From: DASZVP01 sp035546935
GTDB lineage: Bacteria; Patescibacteriota; Saccharimonadia; Saccharimonadales; UBA4665
Length of the DNA: 64,000 bases
Direction: 5' to 3'
NCBI GenBank assembly: GCA_035546935.1
Contig: DASZVP010000002.1
Coordinates: forward strand, 372,001 to 436,000
Shown here: in pieces, positions 1 to 8,717 of the stretch
How the letters are laid out: each line of letters opens with the position of its first letter
How positions within the stretch are numbered: position 1 is the stretch's first letter
Translations under genes and position numbers: made by a program
The notes under the pieces: model-generated
Databases searched by the model: none
What the model saw: the letters and a program-made list of their open reading frames with translations, nothing else
Told to the model about the DNA's origin: nothing

Positions 1-156
1 CTCACACTGTACCTGGGCTTCTTTGCTGGCTTTTTGCTGTACATTGGCGCTAGCGAAATTTTGCCCGAGGCCCACAGCAAACACTCTTCGTATCAAACTA
101 TTGCCTTAACGATTTTCGGCGCCGCCTTCATTTTCGCCGTCACCCGTTTTGCCTAA
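1..156 (+). CDS. ZIP-family metal transporter, C-terminal fragment
   Basis: Frame 1 is open from the window edge to a TAA at 154-156 and gives about 51 residues. The segment GFFAGFLLYIGASEILPEAH matches the late transmembrane helices of ZIP (ZupT/Gufa-like) divalent metal transporters, where a conserved His/Glu pair on one helix (here E and H of ILPEAH) helps line the metal path. The last 20 residues form another hydrophobic helix ending in TRFA. The protein would sit in the cytoplasmic membrane and import Zn, Mn or Fe. The N-terminal part lies outside the window. The family call is fairly firm; the substrate is unknown. Confidence 0.75.
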   Translation, partial: LTLYLGFFAGFLLYIGASEILPEAHSKHSSYQTIALTIFGAAFIFAVTRFA

Positions 157-188
157 ACACCCCTGTTAGTACCTTTTCTAGGGGGTCG

Positions 189-217
189 AAAAGTGATATC
201 ATTTTGATATCACTTTT
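189..217. promoter_or_regulatory. Perfect 13-bp inverted repeat upstream of the L,D-transpeptidase
   Basis: The arms AAAAGTGATATCA (189-201) and TGATATCACTTTT (205-217) are exact reverse complements around a TTT spacer. The element lies 33 bp after the ZIP stop and 19 bp before the ATG at 237. A low-GC hairpin followed by T4 could be a terminator for the metal transporter. The dyad symmetry around GTGATATC also fits a dimeric repressor operator. The sequence does not decide between them. Confidence 0.6.
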
Positions 218-236
218 AACACCCAAGAAATTCAAT

Positions 237-893
237 ATGTCCAGCAATAACACCTACCGCCCCAGTCGACTGCCAGCGCCCAAGCGCCGCCGTTGGCCTC
301 TGGTTGTCGCCACCTTAGTGTTAATTGTCGGCGCCGCCTACGGCTTTATGGCTATCGTTCACAGCCAATCCAATAACGTTGCACCACATTCTAAAACGGT
401 CGCCAAAACCCCCAAGAAGACCACGAACTCCAAGATTGCTGATGGCGTTCACTCAGCACCCATCAATCACTGTGCCGGAAACACCTTAGATAAACTGGCC
501 CTGGTCAGTGTCAGCCAGCGACATATGTGGGACTGTGAAGGCGAGCAACAGGTCTACGACTCACCGGTCATCACTGGCATGGAGCAGTTGGCGGCTGACC
601 TAACACCGCGCGGTACCTATCACGTCTACGCCAAAACCACCGACACCGTTCTCAGGGGCAGCGACAGCACCGGCAGCTGGAACGATCCGGTCTCTTATTG
701 GATGCCTTTTCTGGACAATCAATATGGAACCTACGGCTTCCACGACGCTACTTGGCGCGCTGACAGCGAATTCGGCAATGTCGACCCTAACACCTCCGAC
801 GCTTCGCACGGCTGCGTAGAGCTACCTCTAGCCGCCGCCAAATGGCTGTACGACTGGGCGCCGGTTGGCACCACTGTTACGATCGTAGACTAG
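237..893 (+). CDS. YkuD-type L,D-transpeptidase, membrane anchored
   Basis: The 218-residue protein begins with a basic stretch (PAPKRRRWP) and one membrane helix (about residues 19-40), so the catalytic domain is probably outside the membrane. The C-terminus has the YkuD signature: a His in YGFHDATW, then SHGCVELP with the catalytic Cys near residue 193. The family makes 3-3 peptidoglycan cross-links or attaches proteins to the wall. The usual Arg/Asn after SHGC is replaced by Val-Glu, a common variation. An in-frame TTG at 204 lies inside the inverted repeat, so the ATG at 237 (preceded by a weak AAGAAA) is preferred. Confidence 0.85.
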   Translation: MSSNNTYRPSRLPAPKRRRWPLVVATLVLIVGAAYGFMAIVHSQSNNVAPHSKTVAKTPKKTTNSKIADGVHSAPINHCAGNTLDKLALVSVSQRHMWDCEGEQQVYDSPVITGMEQLAADLTPRGTYHVYAKTTDTVLRGSDSTGSWNDPVSYWMPFLDNQYGTYGFHDATWRADSEFGNVDPNTSDASHGCVELPLAAAKWLYDWAPVGTTVTIVD

Positions 894-909
894 CTGCTAA
901 AATAGGGTC

Positions 910-1956
910 ATGATTGTGGCCGTGATTATCTTGGGGATATTGGTTCTGGCTCTATCGGCAGTGGTTGTCTGGACTCTATTGCGCTCGCCATCTAGTGATA
1001 GCAATCTAATGCTAAAAGCAGATATGGCCGAGCTGACCAAATCGATGGGTGCGCTCAAAGACGGTCTGCAAAAACAGCTCCAAGATCAGGCCAACATCAG
1101 CGCCAAGCAGCTGCAAACGCAATCTGCAGCCAGCATTCGTATCTTGCAAGACGTGACCGAAAAGCTGACCAAGCTGGAAGGCACCAACAAAAACGTCGGC
1201 GATATCGCGGCTGAGCTGAAGACGCTGCAAAACGTGCTGCAAAACCCCAAGCAGCGCGGTGTGATAGGCGAATATTATCTAGAGCAGATTCTCAAAAACA
1301 CTTTGCCGCCGGGCTCGTTTGCGTTGCAGCACAAACTTGGCGAAGGCTTGGTGGTGGATGCAGTTATTAAATACGATGACAAGCTGCTGCCGGTAGACAG
1401 CAAATTCTCTCTGGAGAACTACAACCGCATGATTGAAGCTAAAGACGATCAAAAAGCGGCTCTGGAAAAACTGTTCAAGTCGGACATTAAGGCGCGCATC
1501 GACGAAACGTCCAAGTACATGAAGCCGGGTAAAAACACTTTGGACCAGGCCCTGATGTTCATTCCGTCCGAAACGATATATTACGACATTTTAACTGAGA
1601 AAGTTGGCATCAGCGGCCGCAACCTGCTGGCCTACGCCGCCGAGAAAAAGGTCACCATCGTCGGCCCAACCACGCTGAGCGCCATCTTGCAGACCATCGC
1701 CCAAGGCCTGCGATCGATTGAAATTCACAAAGACACCGAAAAGATCCGCAAAAACATCGAGCAGCTGCAGAAGCATTTGATCAACCACAACGGCTATATG
1801 CAAAAGCTCGGCGCGGCGCTTGGCACTACTGTTGGACATTACAACACCACCTACAAAGAACTCGGTAAAATCGACCGCGACATCGTCAAAATCGCCGACA
1901 CTGACCCAACTGTGGAGCCAGTTTTGCTAGACAAGCCTTCTCTGAGCGACGACTAG
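910..1956 (+). CDS. rmuC: RmuC family protein
   Basis: The protein has 348 residues: an N-terminal membrane helix (about 2-24), a long coiled coil (about 35-110) and the RmuC domain with RGVIGEYYLEQIL, a Val-Asp-Ser-Lys motif in LLPVDSKFSLENY, and MFIPSETIYYDIL. RmuC is a PD-(D/E)XK-like protein that limits recombination at inverted repeats in E. coli; its biochemistry is poorly known. A -10-like TGCTAAAAT (895-903) ends 6 nt before the ATG, so the mRNA is probably leaderless. It is close to, but separately promoted from, the transpeptidase gene. Confidence 0.88.
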   Translation: MIVAVIILGILVLALSAVVVWTLLRSPSSDSNLMLKADMAELTKSMGALKDGLQKQLQDQANISAKQLQTQSAASIRILQDVTEKLTKLEGTNKNVGDIAAELKTLQNVLQNPKQRGVIGEYYLEQILKNTLPPGSFALQHKLGEGLVVDAVIKYDDKLLPVDSKFSLENYNRMIEAKDDQKAALEKLFKSDIKARIDETSKYMKPGKNTLDQALMFIPSETIYYDILTEKVGISGRNLLAYAAEKKVTIVGPTTLSAILQTIAQGLRSIEIHKDTEKIRKNIEQLQKHLINHNGYMQKLGAALGTTVGHYNTTYKELGKIDRDIVKIADTDPTVEPVLLDKPSLSDD

Positions 1957-2019
1957 TTTATTAAATAATTCTGAAAATAATAACCAGTAATTACTTACGG
2001 CTGTTAAAATATAGCCATT

Positions 2020-2721
2020 ATGAATGGGTCTGTTTACTTTTGTTATTTTGATGAAACCGGACTTTTAAATTCGCGTCGCGATAAATTCTTCGGTGTGGCC
2101 ATGATCAAAATTGCTAAACCGGAAATTCTTTATGAAGCAGTAAAAACACTTAGAGACCAGCTCAAGTTTTACGACGAAATTAAGTGGAATAAAATCTATA
2201 GCAAAAATGCTCCAGTCATTAAACAGTTCATCGATTTATTCTTTGAGTGCGAGAAGGCAAAGTTCAGCTGCTATATATTTGAGAAAAAAGATCTTGATTT
2301 GAAAAAGCACTTTAAAAATAACCTGTACGCCGCTTATCAATCATTCGCCAGCATGCAAGTATGCGCTAATCTTAGTCCGACCGATTCGGCAATACTTATA
2401 ATGGATGATTTGAGTACACCCAAAGATGTTCACTTTGAACGCAATATAAAAAGAAAAATTAATCAAAATGAAAAATTTTCTCACAACCCAGCTTTGGGAG
2501 TAATGCGGGCGTACTCCAAGGGAGTGGAAATTATACAGCTGACGGATTTATTGCTGGGTGCAGTTTGCTATGAGTTTAAGCTCAATGCAGGCTTGATACC
2601 CGGTCCTGGTGTGCCTAAAAAAGAAGTGCTCAAGCATGTAATTAAAAAAGCGGGAGTAAAAACCCTCGCTGTTGATCTTAAGACTAATCGTTTTGATGTT
2701 TGGACTTTTAAGGCTAAATAA
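2020..2721 (+). CDS. DUF3800 domain protein (AT-rich gene)
   Basis: The 233-residue product starts with VYFCYFDETG, the first acidic motif of DUF3800, and has ILIMDD near residue 126 and a late Asp in IQLTDLLLGAV, giving the acidic triad of an RNase H-like fold. DUF3800 proteins are often found near phage, plasmid and restriction loci, and their function is unproven. The gene is clearly AT-richer than its neighbours, with Lys AAA, Ile ATA and Asn AAT common. This suggests recent acquisition. TGTTAAAAT (2002-2010) ends 9 nt before the ATG. No transposase or partner gene adjoins it. Confidence 0.8.
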   Translation: MNGSVYFCYFDETGLLNSRRDKFFGVAMIKIAKPEILYEAVKTLRDQLKFYDEIKWNKIYSKNAPVIKQFIDLFFECEKAKFSCYIFEKKDLDLKKHFKNNLYAAYQSFASMQVCANLSPTDSAILIMDDLSTPKDVHFERNIKRKINQNEKFSHNPALGVMRAYSKGVEIIQLTDLLLGAVCYEFKLNAGLIPGPGVPKKEVLKHVIKKAGVKTLAVDLKTNRFDVWTFKAK

Positions 2722-2727
2722 ACGTAG

Positions 2728-2759
2728 TGTGGCCATGGACCCCTCGGGTCGACGCCACA
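2728..2759. terminator. Two-tier hairpin downstream of the DUF3800 gene
   Basis: TGTGGC (2728-2733) pairs with GCCACA (2754-2759), and inside it GACCC (2738-2742) pairs with GGGTC (2746-2750) around a CTC loop. It begins 7 nt after the stop codon. There is no T-run, so it is either a weak terminator or a 3' protective structure. The AT-rich stretch 2760-2845 shows nothing else recognisable. Confidence 0.4.
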
Positions 2760-2845
2760 AACAGTATACTAACACACGCATATATAACTACAAATAAGAT
2801 TTACTACACTTATTAAGCATTATTTAATAAACTGAGCCGATAATA

Positions 2846-4174
2846 TTACTTTTGCTTTAATAGGTCGATGGCCAGGGCGGCGGTCCAGGAGAAGTTGGCC
2901 GCGCCGGCAGCTTCGCCGGTTAGCGGATCGAAATATTCATAGCAACCGGCGTTGGCGACCATTTCTAGCGTACTTTCATGCAGGGCGTCGGCGTGGTCGT
3001 GGAAGCCGTAACGTTTCAAGCCGTCGATAATCAGCCAGTTCATATTCACCCATGTCGGGCCCTGCCAATAGAGCTTGGGATGGAACCAAAACGATTCGGT
3101 CGGTACGCTGGGAACGGGGAAGGCCGGGCCAAATTGATGCTCGTTTTCCAATAGACGCACCAGCTGCTCGGCTCGCTCCTGGCTGATCGAGCCGGCATAC
3201 AGCGGCAGCAGTGTGGCGATTGTCGGCAGCTTTAAGAGGCGATGAGTGATAAAGTCGCGCGAGTAATACTGGCCGGAGTAGGGATCCCAGAGTTCTTCGA
3301 AGGTTTTTTCGGTTTTGGCCATGCGTTTTTCCAGCTCTTTGGGCAATTCTTCGCGAATAGCTTTGGCAATGTCACGCAGGTGCGAGTTGGCGCGGATAAA
3401 AATGCTGTTGTAAGCCAGATCTTCGATCGCAAACAGCGAGTGATCGAGAATTTTTTCTATATCGTAGTTTTTGCGGCGCAGCCGGCGCTGAATGTCGAAC
3501 ATGGCCAGTGCGCCAATGGTGGAGAAGCGCTGGTCGAGCGGCACCGACCGAGTGTCGCGCCGGAACAGGTTCACTACTTTATCCAGACGCGTTTTTTCCA
3601 CTACGCGGATCCAGAACGGCAGCAAGTGCTCATGAAGTTCATCCATCCACGGCGGAGTGTTATCGAGGCCTACTTCCCAGGGGTGAATCAACAGTACTAG
3701 ACCTTCACCGTGCGGATCGCGCTCCTTGTAAAGCCACTGATGATAGGCCAGCAGACTAGGGTACATCATGCGGTACCACTGGCGGCGCTCCGGCCACTTC
3801 ATTTCAGCGCCAACCTGCAGGACGGCCTCGGCCAGCATCGGAGGCTGCGTAATGCCCGTGGTCATAACATCGTTCGGTGCCGAAGGGCTGAGCCAGGAGC
3901 GCCAGATGTTGCGGTCGGTGCGGTATTCGGGGTCGTCGCGGAAAATAATGTTGGGCAGCATGCCGTTGGCCCACTGGCCGCGGAGCAGACTTAGAAGCTC
4001 CATCTTGGCCCGTTCCACATCCAAGTGACGCAGGCCAATGGCAATAAAACAGCTGTCCCACAGCCATTGATGCGGGTATAAACCGTGTGCCGGCTGGGTA
4101 TAGCTGCCACGATCGTTCATTTTGAGCACAGCTTTGGCTTGCTCCAGCAAATCCACGTTTTGCTCTTTGTGCAT
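2846..4174 (-). CDS. MGH1/GH63-like (alpha/alpha)6 glycoside hydrolase
   Basis: The 442-residue protein resembles mannosylglycerate hydrolase-type glycosidases of clan GH-G. It has the N-terminal QWLWDSCFIAIGLRHLD, then LPNIIFRDDP and the late WQGPTWVNMNWLIIDGLKRYG, followed by YEYFDPLTGEAAG and FSWTAALAIDLL, all typical of this fold. Candidate catalytic acids lie in the WDS and FDPLTGE regions. No signal peptide is visible, so it should act in the cytoplasm on a glycoside such as an alpha-mannoside or trehalose-like solute. A -10 TATACT (4183-4188, minus strand) is 8 nt upstream of the ATG. Confidence 0.8.
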   Translation of the reverse strand: MHKEQNVDLLEQAKAVLKMNDRGSYTQPAHGLYPHQWLWDSCFIAIGLRHLDVERAKMELLSLLRGQWANGMLPNIIFRDDPEYRTDRNIWRSWLSPSAPNDVMTTGITQPPMLAEAVLQVGAEMKWPERRQWYRMMYPSLLAYHQWLYKERDPHGEGLVLLIHPWEVGLDNTPPWMDELHEHLLPFWIRVVEKTRLDKVVNLFRRDTRSVPLDQRFSTIGALAMFDIQRRLRRKNYDIEKILDHSLFAIEDLAYNSIFIRANSHLRDIAKAIREELPKELEKRMAKTEKTFEELWDPYSGQYYSRDFITHRLLKLPTIATLLPLYAGSISQERAEQLVRLLENEHQFGPAFPVPSVPTESFWFHPKLYWQGPTWVNMNWLIIDGLKRYGFHDHADALHESTLEMVANAGCYEYFDPLTGEAAGAANFSWTAALAIDLLKQK

Positions 4175-4193
4175 ATGCTAAAAGTATAGGACT

Positions 4194-4691
4194 TTAACGG
4201 TAATTCGTGAAACTGAGCGGGAAATCGAAGTCGGCGGCGCGCAAGGCACTCATGGCCGCCTGCAGATCATCTTTAGAGCTGCCTGTAATGCGCACTAAAT
4301 CACCTTGGATTTGGGTTTTTAGTTTGGGAAATTTGTCGCGCAGCAGAGTGGTAATCTGCTTGGCCTTGGTCTGATCCAGACCACTTTGAAACGGCACTTC
4401 TTTGACAGCCCCCAAATTACTTTCAACTACTGTACCCGACACATCCAGCAGTTTCTGGCTCTGGCCGCGGGCGGCCAGTTTCTTGCGAACAATATCGATA
4501 ATCGTATCAATCTGCCAATCGCCGCTGCCGGTGATTTTCAGACCGGTTTTGTCGCTGTTGAGCCATTCCACGGCTGCCGGCGTGCCTTTGAAATCATAGC
4601 GGGCTTGGAGCTCGCGCTGGACCTGGTCGAAGACGTTGTTGAGCTCGGCTTTGTCGTAATCACTCACCGCATCAAAAGAAAATTGGGCCAT
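4194..4691 (-). CDS. yajQ: YajQ/UPF0234 nucleotide-binding protein
   Basis: The 165-residue length matches the YajQ family, which has two small alpha/beta domains. MAQFSFDAVSDYDKAELNNV at the start, ELQARYDFKG and the terminal DFDFPLSFTNYR are hallmark segments. Family members bind nucleotides, and some bind cyclic di-GMP; they have been linked to RNA binding and chaperoning. On the minus strand TGTTACACT ends 6 nt before the ATG, so the mRNA is probably leaderless. The gene is divergent from the small gene at 4756. Confidence 0.92.
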   Translation of the reverse strand: MAQFSFDAVSDYDKAELNNVFDQVQRELQARYDFKGTPAAVEWLNSDKTGLKITGSGDWQIDTIIDIVRKKLAARGQSQKLLDVSGTVVESNLGAVKEVPFQSGLDQTKAKQITTLLRDKFPKLKTQIQGDLVRITGSSKDDLQAAMSALRAADFDFPLSFTNYR

Positions 4692-4715
4692 AACTTTAGT
4701 GTAACAAAAAGCACT

Positions 4716-4745
4716 TTGACAAACCTTTCAGCACGGACGTACACT
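4716..4745 (+). promoter_or_regulatory. Sigma70-type promoter for the 117-aa gene
   Basis: TTGACA (4716-4721) and TACACT (4740-4745) are separated by 18 bp. The -10 lies 10 nt before the ATG at 4756. The yajQ promoter faces the other way at 4698-4703, so the two share a short divergent region. Confidence 0.65.
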
Positions 4746-4755
4746 GGGCTTAAGT

Positions 4756-5109
4756 ATGGGAAAACAAACAGCCGAGACAGCTGGTGCGTGGCATGAGTTT
4801 GGTTTTAAAGACCGCGTCACTGTGCAGCTCCAAATCGCTCAGTATAAACAAAACAGAACGCACTGGGTGCCTGTAGACTGCCTGACATTTACTGGCACAG
4901 TTGTTGCCGGGGCTGTCGCTGATCCGTCAATGGTGGCTATTTTGCCGGACGTGGCTTTGCCTATCGGCCATGAGTATGCCAACGCTTCTCCTGTCGGCTT
5001 GAATCAGGTGCCCTTTTGGGCCAAGGATCCTGAGACCGGGTCGCCATGCCGCGCGCGCTACCAAATTTTGCCCCAAATCCTGGCTCAGGGCGAACAGCCA
5101 GCAGCTTAG
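4756..5109 (+). CDS. Hypothetical protein, 117 aa
   Basis: I do not recognise this protein. It is soluble, with no signal peptide or membrane segment, and mixes short beta-prone stretches (RVTVQLQIAQY, VVAGAVADPSMVAIL) with a C-terminal tail of about 45 residues. The layout suggests a small beta-rich domain. It has a good promoter of its own, TTGACA-18-TACACT, and is monocistronic between yajQ and pheS. The coding frame has the base composition of the neighbouring genes, so it is probably a real gene. Confidence 0.6.
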   Translation: MGKQTAETAGAWHEFGFKDRVTVQLQIAQYKQNRTHWVPVDCLTFTGTVVAGAVADPSMVAILPDVALPIGHEYANASPVGLNQVPFWAKDPETGSPCRARYQILPQILAQGEQPAA

Positions 5110-5149
5110 CATTTTCGCCTCTGTCGAAATAGGTTATACTGGCTGCTAG

Positions 5150-6193
5150 ATGGCTTATCAGAATTCCCAGATTGCGGCTGTGGCCGAAACACTGAAAAAA
5201 CGACTGGCCGCCAGTGACAATCCGGCCGAAATTTTGCGCGCGGTGGAGCTCAAGGCGTTGTTTGATGAACTGCGCACTCTGCCGGCTGAACAGCGCGCCA
5301 GCTTTGGCCAGGAAGTCAACGCTTTGCGCCAGGAACTGCAGGCGGCTGTCGATGCCGCCGCCGACCAAGCCCAGGCCTTGCCGCCAATTGATGTGACAGC
5401 GCCCATGGATGTTAATGCTCCCGCGCCGGTTTTATTCCCGAGCGAACAGGGCAGCGCCCACCCGCTGACAACCGAACTGCAAACTGTGCTCGACATCTTT
5501 TATCGCATGGGTTTTACAGCGGTAGAGTCGCGCGAGCTTGATGACGACTACCATATGTTCGGCGCTCTGAATTTCCCGGAAGGCCACCCGGCTCGCGACG
5601 ACTACGATACCTTCATGACCACTCAGACCGGTAAAAACGGCAAGCACTTTATTGCGCCGGCTCACACCAGCACCATGCAAAACCGTGTGCTTAAGCAACA
5701 CAAAGCAAACCTGGAGCAAGGCGAGCCGATTGCCGTAGTCATCCCCGGCCGAGTCTTCCGTAACGAGGACCTCGACGCCCGTCACGAGCACACCTTTTAC
5801 CAGCTTGAAGGTGTTTATGTCGACAAGGGCATCCATGCCGGCCATCTGATCGCCACGCTAAAAACCTTCCTGCAAAGCTACTATGGCAAAGAGCTGGAAG
5901 TTCGTACCCAGCCATTTTATTTCCCGTTCACCGAGCCATCTTTTGAGTTCGCTTTAAGCTGTCCGTTCTGTGATAAGCAAGGTTGCTCCATCTGTTCCCA
6001 AACCGGCTGGATTGAGCTGCTAGGCTGCGGCCTGATTCATCCCAACGTTTTGCGCGAGGCAGGCATTGACCCGACGCAATACACCGGTTTTGCTTGGGGC
6101 GGCGGCATCGATCGACTGGTGATGATGAAATATGGCATCGAAGACGTTCGCCACTTCGAATCCGGCAACCTAAACTTCCTGAGGCAATTCTAA
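5150..6193 (+). CDS. pheS: Phenylalanine-tRNA ligase alpha subunit
   Basis: The 347-residue catalytic subunit charges tRNA-Phe as an alpha2-beta2 enzyme with PheT. It has an N-terminal coiled-coil arm (about 1-85) and class II motif 2 (GRVFRNEDLDARHEHTFYQL). FTEPSFEF and the motif 3 segment GFAWGGGIDRLVMMKYGI follow. A four-cysteine knuckle (CPFC and CSIC) comes just before GWIELLGCGLIHPN; a similar Cys-rich insertion occurs in a subset of bacterial PheS proteins. TATACT (5135-5140) ends 9 nt before the ATG. The stop overlaps the pheT start by one base. Confidence 0.97.
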   Translation: MAYQNSQIAAVAETLKKRLAASDNPAEILRAVELKALFDELRTLPAEQRASFGQEVNALRQELQAAVDAAADQAQALPPIDVTAPMDVNAPAPVLFPSEQGSAHPLTTELQTVLDIFYRMGFTAVESRELDDDYHMFGALNFPEGHPARDDYDTFMTTQTGKNGKHFIAPAHTSTMQNRVLKQHKANLEQGEPIAVVIPGRVFRNEDLDARHEHTFYQLEGVYVDKGIHAGHLIATLKTFLQSYYGKELEVRTQPFYFPFTEPSFEFALSCPFCDKQGCSICSQTGWIELLGCGLIHPNVLREAGIDPTQYTGFAWGGGIDRLVMMKYGIEDVRHFESGNLNFLRQF

Positions 6194-8670
6194 TGAGAAT
6201 TTCCGTAAATTGGCTGAAGCAATTCTTGGACTTTGAGCTGCCGCCAGTCGACGAATTGGTGGAGAAAATTGGGGCTCAACTTGGTGCAGTCGAAGAAGTT
6301 ACGGACCTAGGCAAGCGCTATCAAAGCGTAAGCGTGGTGCGCGTTGTTGAATGCACAAAATTGGAAGGTTCTGACCACCTGAACGTTTGTAAGATTGATG
6401 ACGGTGGCAAAGCCAAAGACGTCGAACGTGACAGCAACGGCCTAGTCCAAGTTGTGTGCGGCGCACCGAACTGCCGCGAAGGCCTAACTGTTGCCTGGTT
6501 GCCGCCTGGTGCCACTGTGCCAGCTAGCGTCGACACTGACGAGCCATTTGTTTTGGAAGCCCGCGAGATACGGGGGCAAAAAAGCAATGGCATGTTGGCC
6601 TCGCCAAAAGAACTGGCACTTTACGACAGTCACGAAGGCATCTTGGAAATCGACAAAGAGGTCGTTCCAGGCACACCGTTCGCCGAAGTTTACAAGCTTG
6701 ACGACTACATCATCGACATCGAAAACAAGATGTTCACGCATCGTCCAGACTGTTTTGGTGCGCTCGGTGTGGCCCGCGAAATCGCCGGCATCACCGGCCA
6801 TGCTTTCAAAAGCCCAGACTGGTACGTCGCCAACCCGACTCTGCCATCTGGCGATGGTCTGAAGCTGACCGTCAAAAACGAGCTGCCTGAGCTGTCGCCG
6901 CGCTTCACGGCTGCAGTTATGACCGGTATTGAAGTTAAGCCTAGCCCAGTCTGGCTGCAGATTGCTCTGAGCAAAGTTGGCGTTAAGGCCATTAACAATG
7001 TCGTCGACCTGACCAACTTTTACATGCTGGTCACTGGTCAGCCGTTGCACGCTTACGACTACGACAAGCTGAAAACTGCCACTCTCGGTGTGCGTTTGTC
7101 CAAGAAGGGTGAAGCGCTGAAACTTTTGGGCGGCAAGCAGCTGACCTTGGAAGACGGAGACATCATTATTACCGACGGAAGCCAGCCAGTTGGCCTGGCT
7201 GGCGTTATTGGCGGGGCGGACACTGAAGTCGATGACAGCACTAAAACCATCGCTCTGGAATGCGCCAACTTCGACATGAACACTGTTCGCCGGGCCAGTA
7301 TGAAGTACGGTTTGTTCACTGACGCTTCGACTCGTTTCACGAAGGGCCAAAGTCCGCTGCAAAACTTAGCGGTTATCGCCAAAATTATTGACGACCTTCA
7401 AAAACTGGCCAACGGCAAGCTGGCAAGTCCAGTCATTGACGACAATCATGTCAAAAATGCCGAGCAGCCGGTTAAGGTCAGCGCGCAATTTATTAACGAG
7501 CGTCTGGGCCTGGAACTCAGCGCCGCCGACATGCAAAAGCTACTGACCAATGTCGAAATGGCTGTCGAAACCAAGGGCGAAGACCTAACTGTAACGGCAC
7601 CGTTCTGGCGCACCGATATTGAACTGCCTGAAGATATTGTTGAAGAAGTCGGCCGCCTGTACGGCTATGACCACCTGCCACTCAACCTGCCGCGACGCGA
7701 CATTAAGCCAGCAGCGCAAGATGAGCTATTAGCCCTCAAACAACAGATCCGTGAAAAACTCGTGAAAAGTGGCGCTAACGAAGTTCTGACCTATAGTTTT
7801 ATGCACGGCGATCTGTTCGACAAAGTCGGCCAGAAGCGCGAACATGCCTTCGAGCTGAGCAACGCTCTGAGCCCTGACCTGCAATATTACCGTACCAGTC
7901 TACTTCCAAGCCTACTTGAAAAAATCCACCCGAATCTTAAGGCTGGCTTCGATCAGTTCGCACTATTTGAGCTGGGCAAGGTCCACTACGTCGATGAGTG
8001 GGACGAGGCCGAGCCGGAGATCCCCAACGAGGATAATCATCTGGCGTTAGTTGTGGCCGCTAATGACAAGCAAAAGCCAGCCGGTACGGCTTACTATCAA
8101 GCTCGCAAGTACCTGGAACAGATCGACCCAACACTGACCAATGAGCTGATGCCGATGACCAAATTCAATTTGGATGACGATGAATGGGGTCGCCAGCTAA
8201 CTGCGCCGTTTGAACCTAACCGCTCGGCTCTAATTGCCCGCGGCGGCATGATTTACGGTGTGGTCGGCGAATTCAAGCCCAGCGTCCAGCGCGCGCTTAA
8301 GCTGCCTAAATACGCCGCCGGGTTTGAGGTCCTCAAAGACGCTCTAAGTGTTGCTGGCACCGAATACCAGCCGCTGCCGCGTTTCCCGAAGGTCAGCCAG
8401 GATATAACCTTAAAAGTGGCCGCTGACCAAGACTACGCCGAAGTCGCCAATGCGCTGGAGGTCGAATTGAGCAAAGGCAAGGGCAACGCCCGCCTAAATG
8501 TTCGGCCGCTGGGCATTTATCAGGCCAGGGACCAAGAAGGCTACAAAAACCTGACTTTTCGCATCGAACTGGCCAGCTACGAGCGCACGCTAACAGATAC
8601 CGAAGTCAACAAATTGCTCGACGAAGTGGCGGCGGCAGCCAAAACTCAGGTTGGTGCTGAAAGGGTTTAG
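6193..8670 (+). CDS. pheT: Phenylalanine-tRNA ligase beta subunit
   Basis: The 825-residue protein begins MRISVNWLKQFLDF, the standard PheT start. It carries an EMAP/tRNA-binding OB domain (about 40-155), the B3/B4 editing domain (NKMFTHRPDCFG, then a segment ending in TNFYMLVTGQPLHAYD), the B5 domain, an inactive synthetase-like core (VEEVGRLYGYDHLP) and a C-terminal anticodon-binding FDX-ACB domain (PLPRFPKVSQDITLKV). The frame is open further upstream inside pheS, but the ATG at 6193 overlaps the pheS TAA by one base and matches the family start, which implies translational coupling. Confidence 0.97.
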   Translation: MRISVNWLKQFLDFELPPVDELVEKIGAQLGAVEEVTDLGKRYQSVSVVRVVECTKLEGSDHLNVCKIDDGGKAKDVERDSNGLVQVVCGAPNCREGLTVAWLPPGATVPASVDTDEPFVLEAREIRGQKSNGMLASPKELALYDSHEGILEIDKEVVPGTPFAEVYKLDDYIIDIENKMFTHRPDCFGALGVAREIAGITGHAFKSPDWYVANPTLPSGDGLKLTVKNELPELSPRFTAAVMTGIEVKPSPVWLQIALSKVGVKAINNVVDLTNFYMLVTGQPLHAYDYDKLKTATLGVRLSKKGEALKLLGGKQLTLEDGDIIITDGSQPVGLAGVIGGADTEVDDSTKTIALECANFDMNTVRRASMKYGLFTDASTRFTKGQSPLQNLAVIAKIIDDLQKLANGKLASPVIDDNHVKNAEQPVKVSAQFINERLGLELSAADMQKLLTNVEMAVETKGEDLTVTAPFWRTDIELPEDIVEEVGRLYGYDHLPLNLPRRDIKPAAQDELLALKQQIREKLVKSGANEVLTYSFMHGDLFDKVGQKREHAFELSNALSPDLQYYRTSLLPSLLEKIHPNLKAGFDQFALFELGKVHYVDEWDEAEPEIPNEDNHLALVVAANDKQKPAGTAYYQARKYLEQIDPTLTNELMPMTKFNLDDDEWGRQLTAPFEPNRSALIARGGMIYGVVGEFKPSVQRALKLPKYAAGFEVLKDALSVAGTEYQPLPRFPKVSQDITLKVAADQDYAEVANALEVELSKGKGNARLNVRPLGIYQARDQEGYKNLTFRIELASYERTLTDTEVNKLLDEVAAAAKTQVGAERV

Positions 8671-8717
8671 CGCGAGCGTTAAATCAGCTATACTAGACAT
8701 AAATAAGTGGAGTAAAC

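Noticed and set aside
204..236. TTG start of the transpeptidase
   Set aside because: It lies inside the inverted repeat and has no ribosome site; the ATG at 237 fits the signal-anchor start.
3242..3994. Several plus-strand frames opposite the glycosidase gene
   Set aside because: They are overlapping shadows with no family signal; the minus-strand glycosidase is full length.
5961..6020. Zinc-finger insertion in PheS as a novelty
   Set aside because: A similar Cys-rich knuckle occurs in a known subset of bacterial PheS proteins.
6484..7362. 292-residue minus-strand frame opposite pheT
   Set aside because: It is a shadow of a well-conserved pheT; no promoter or motif.
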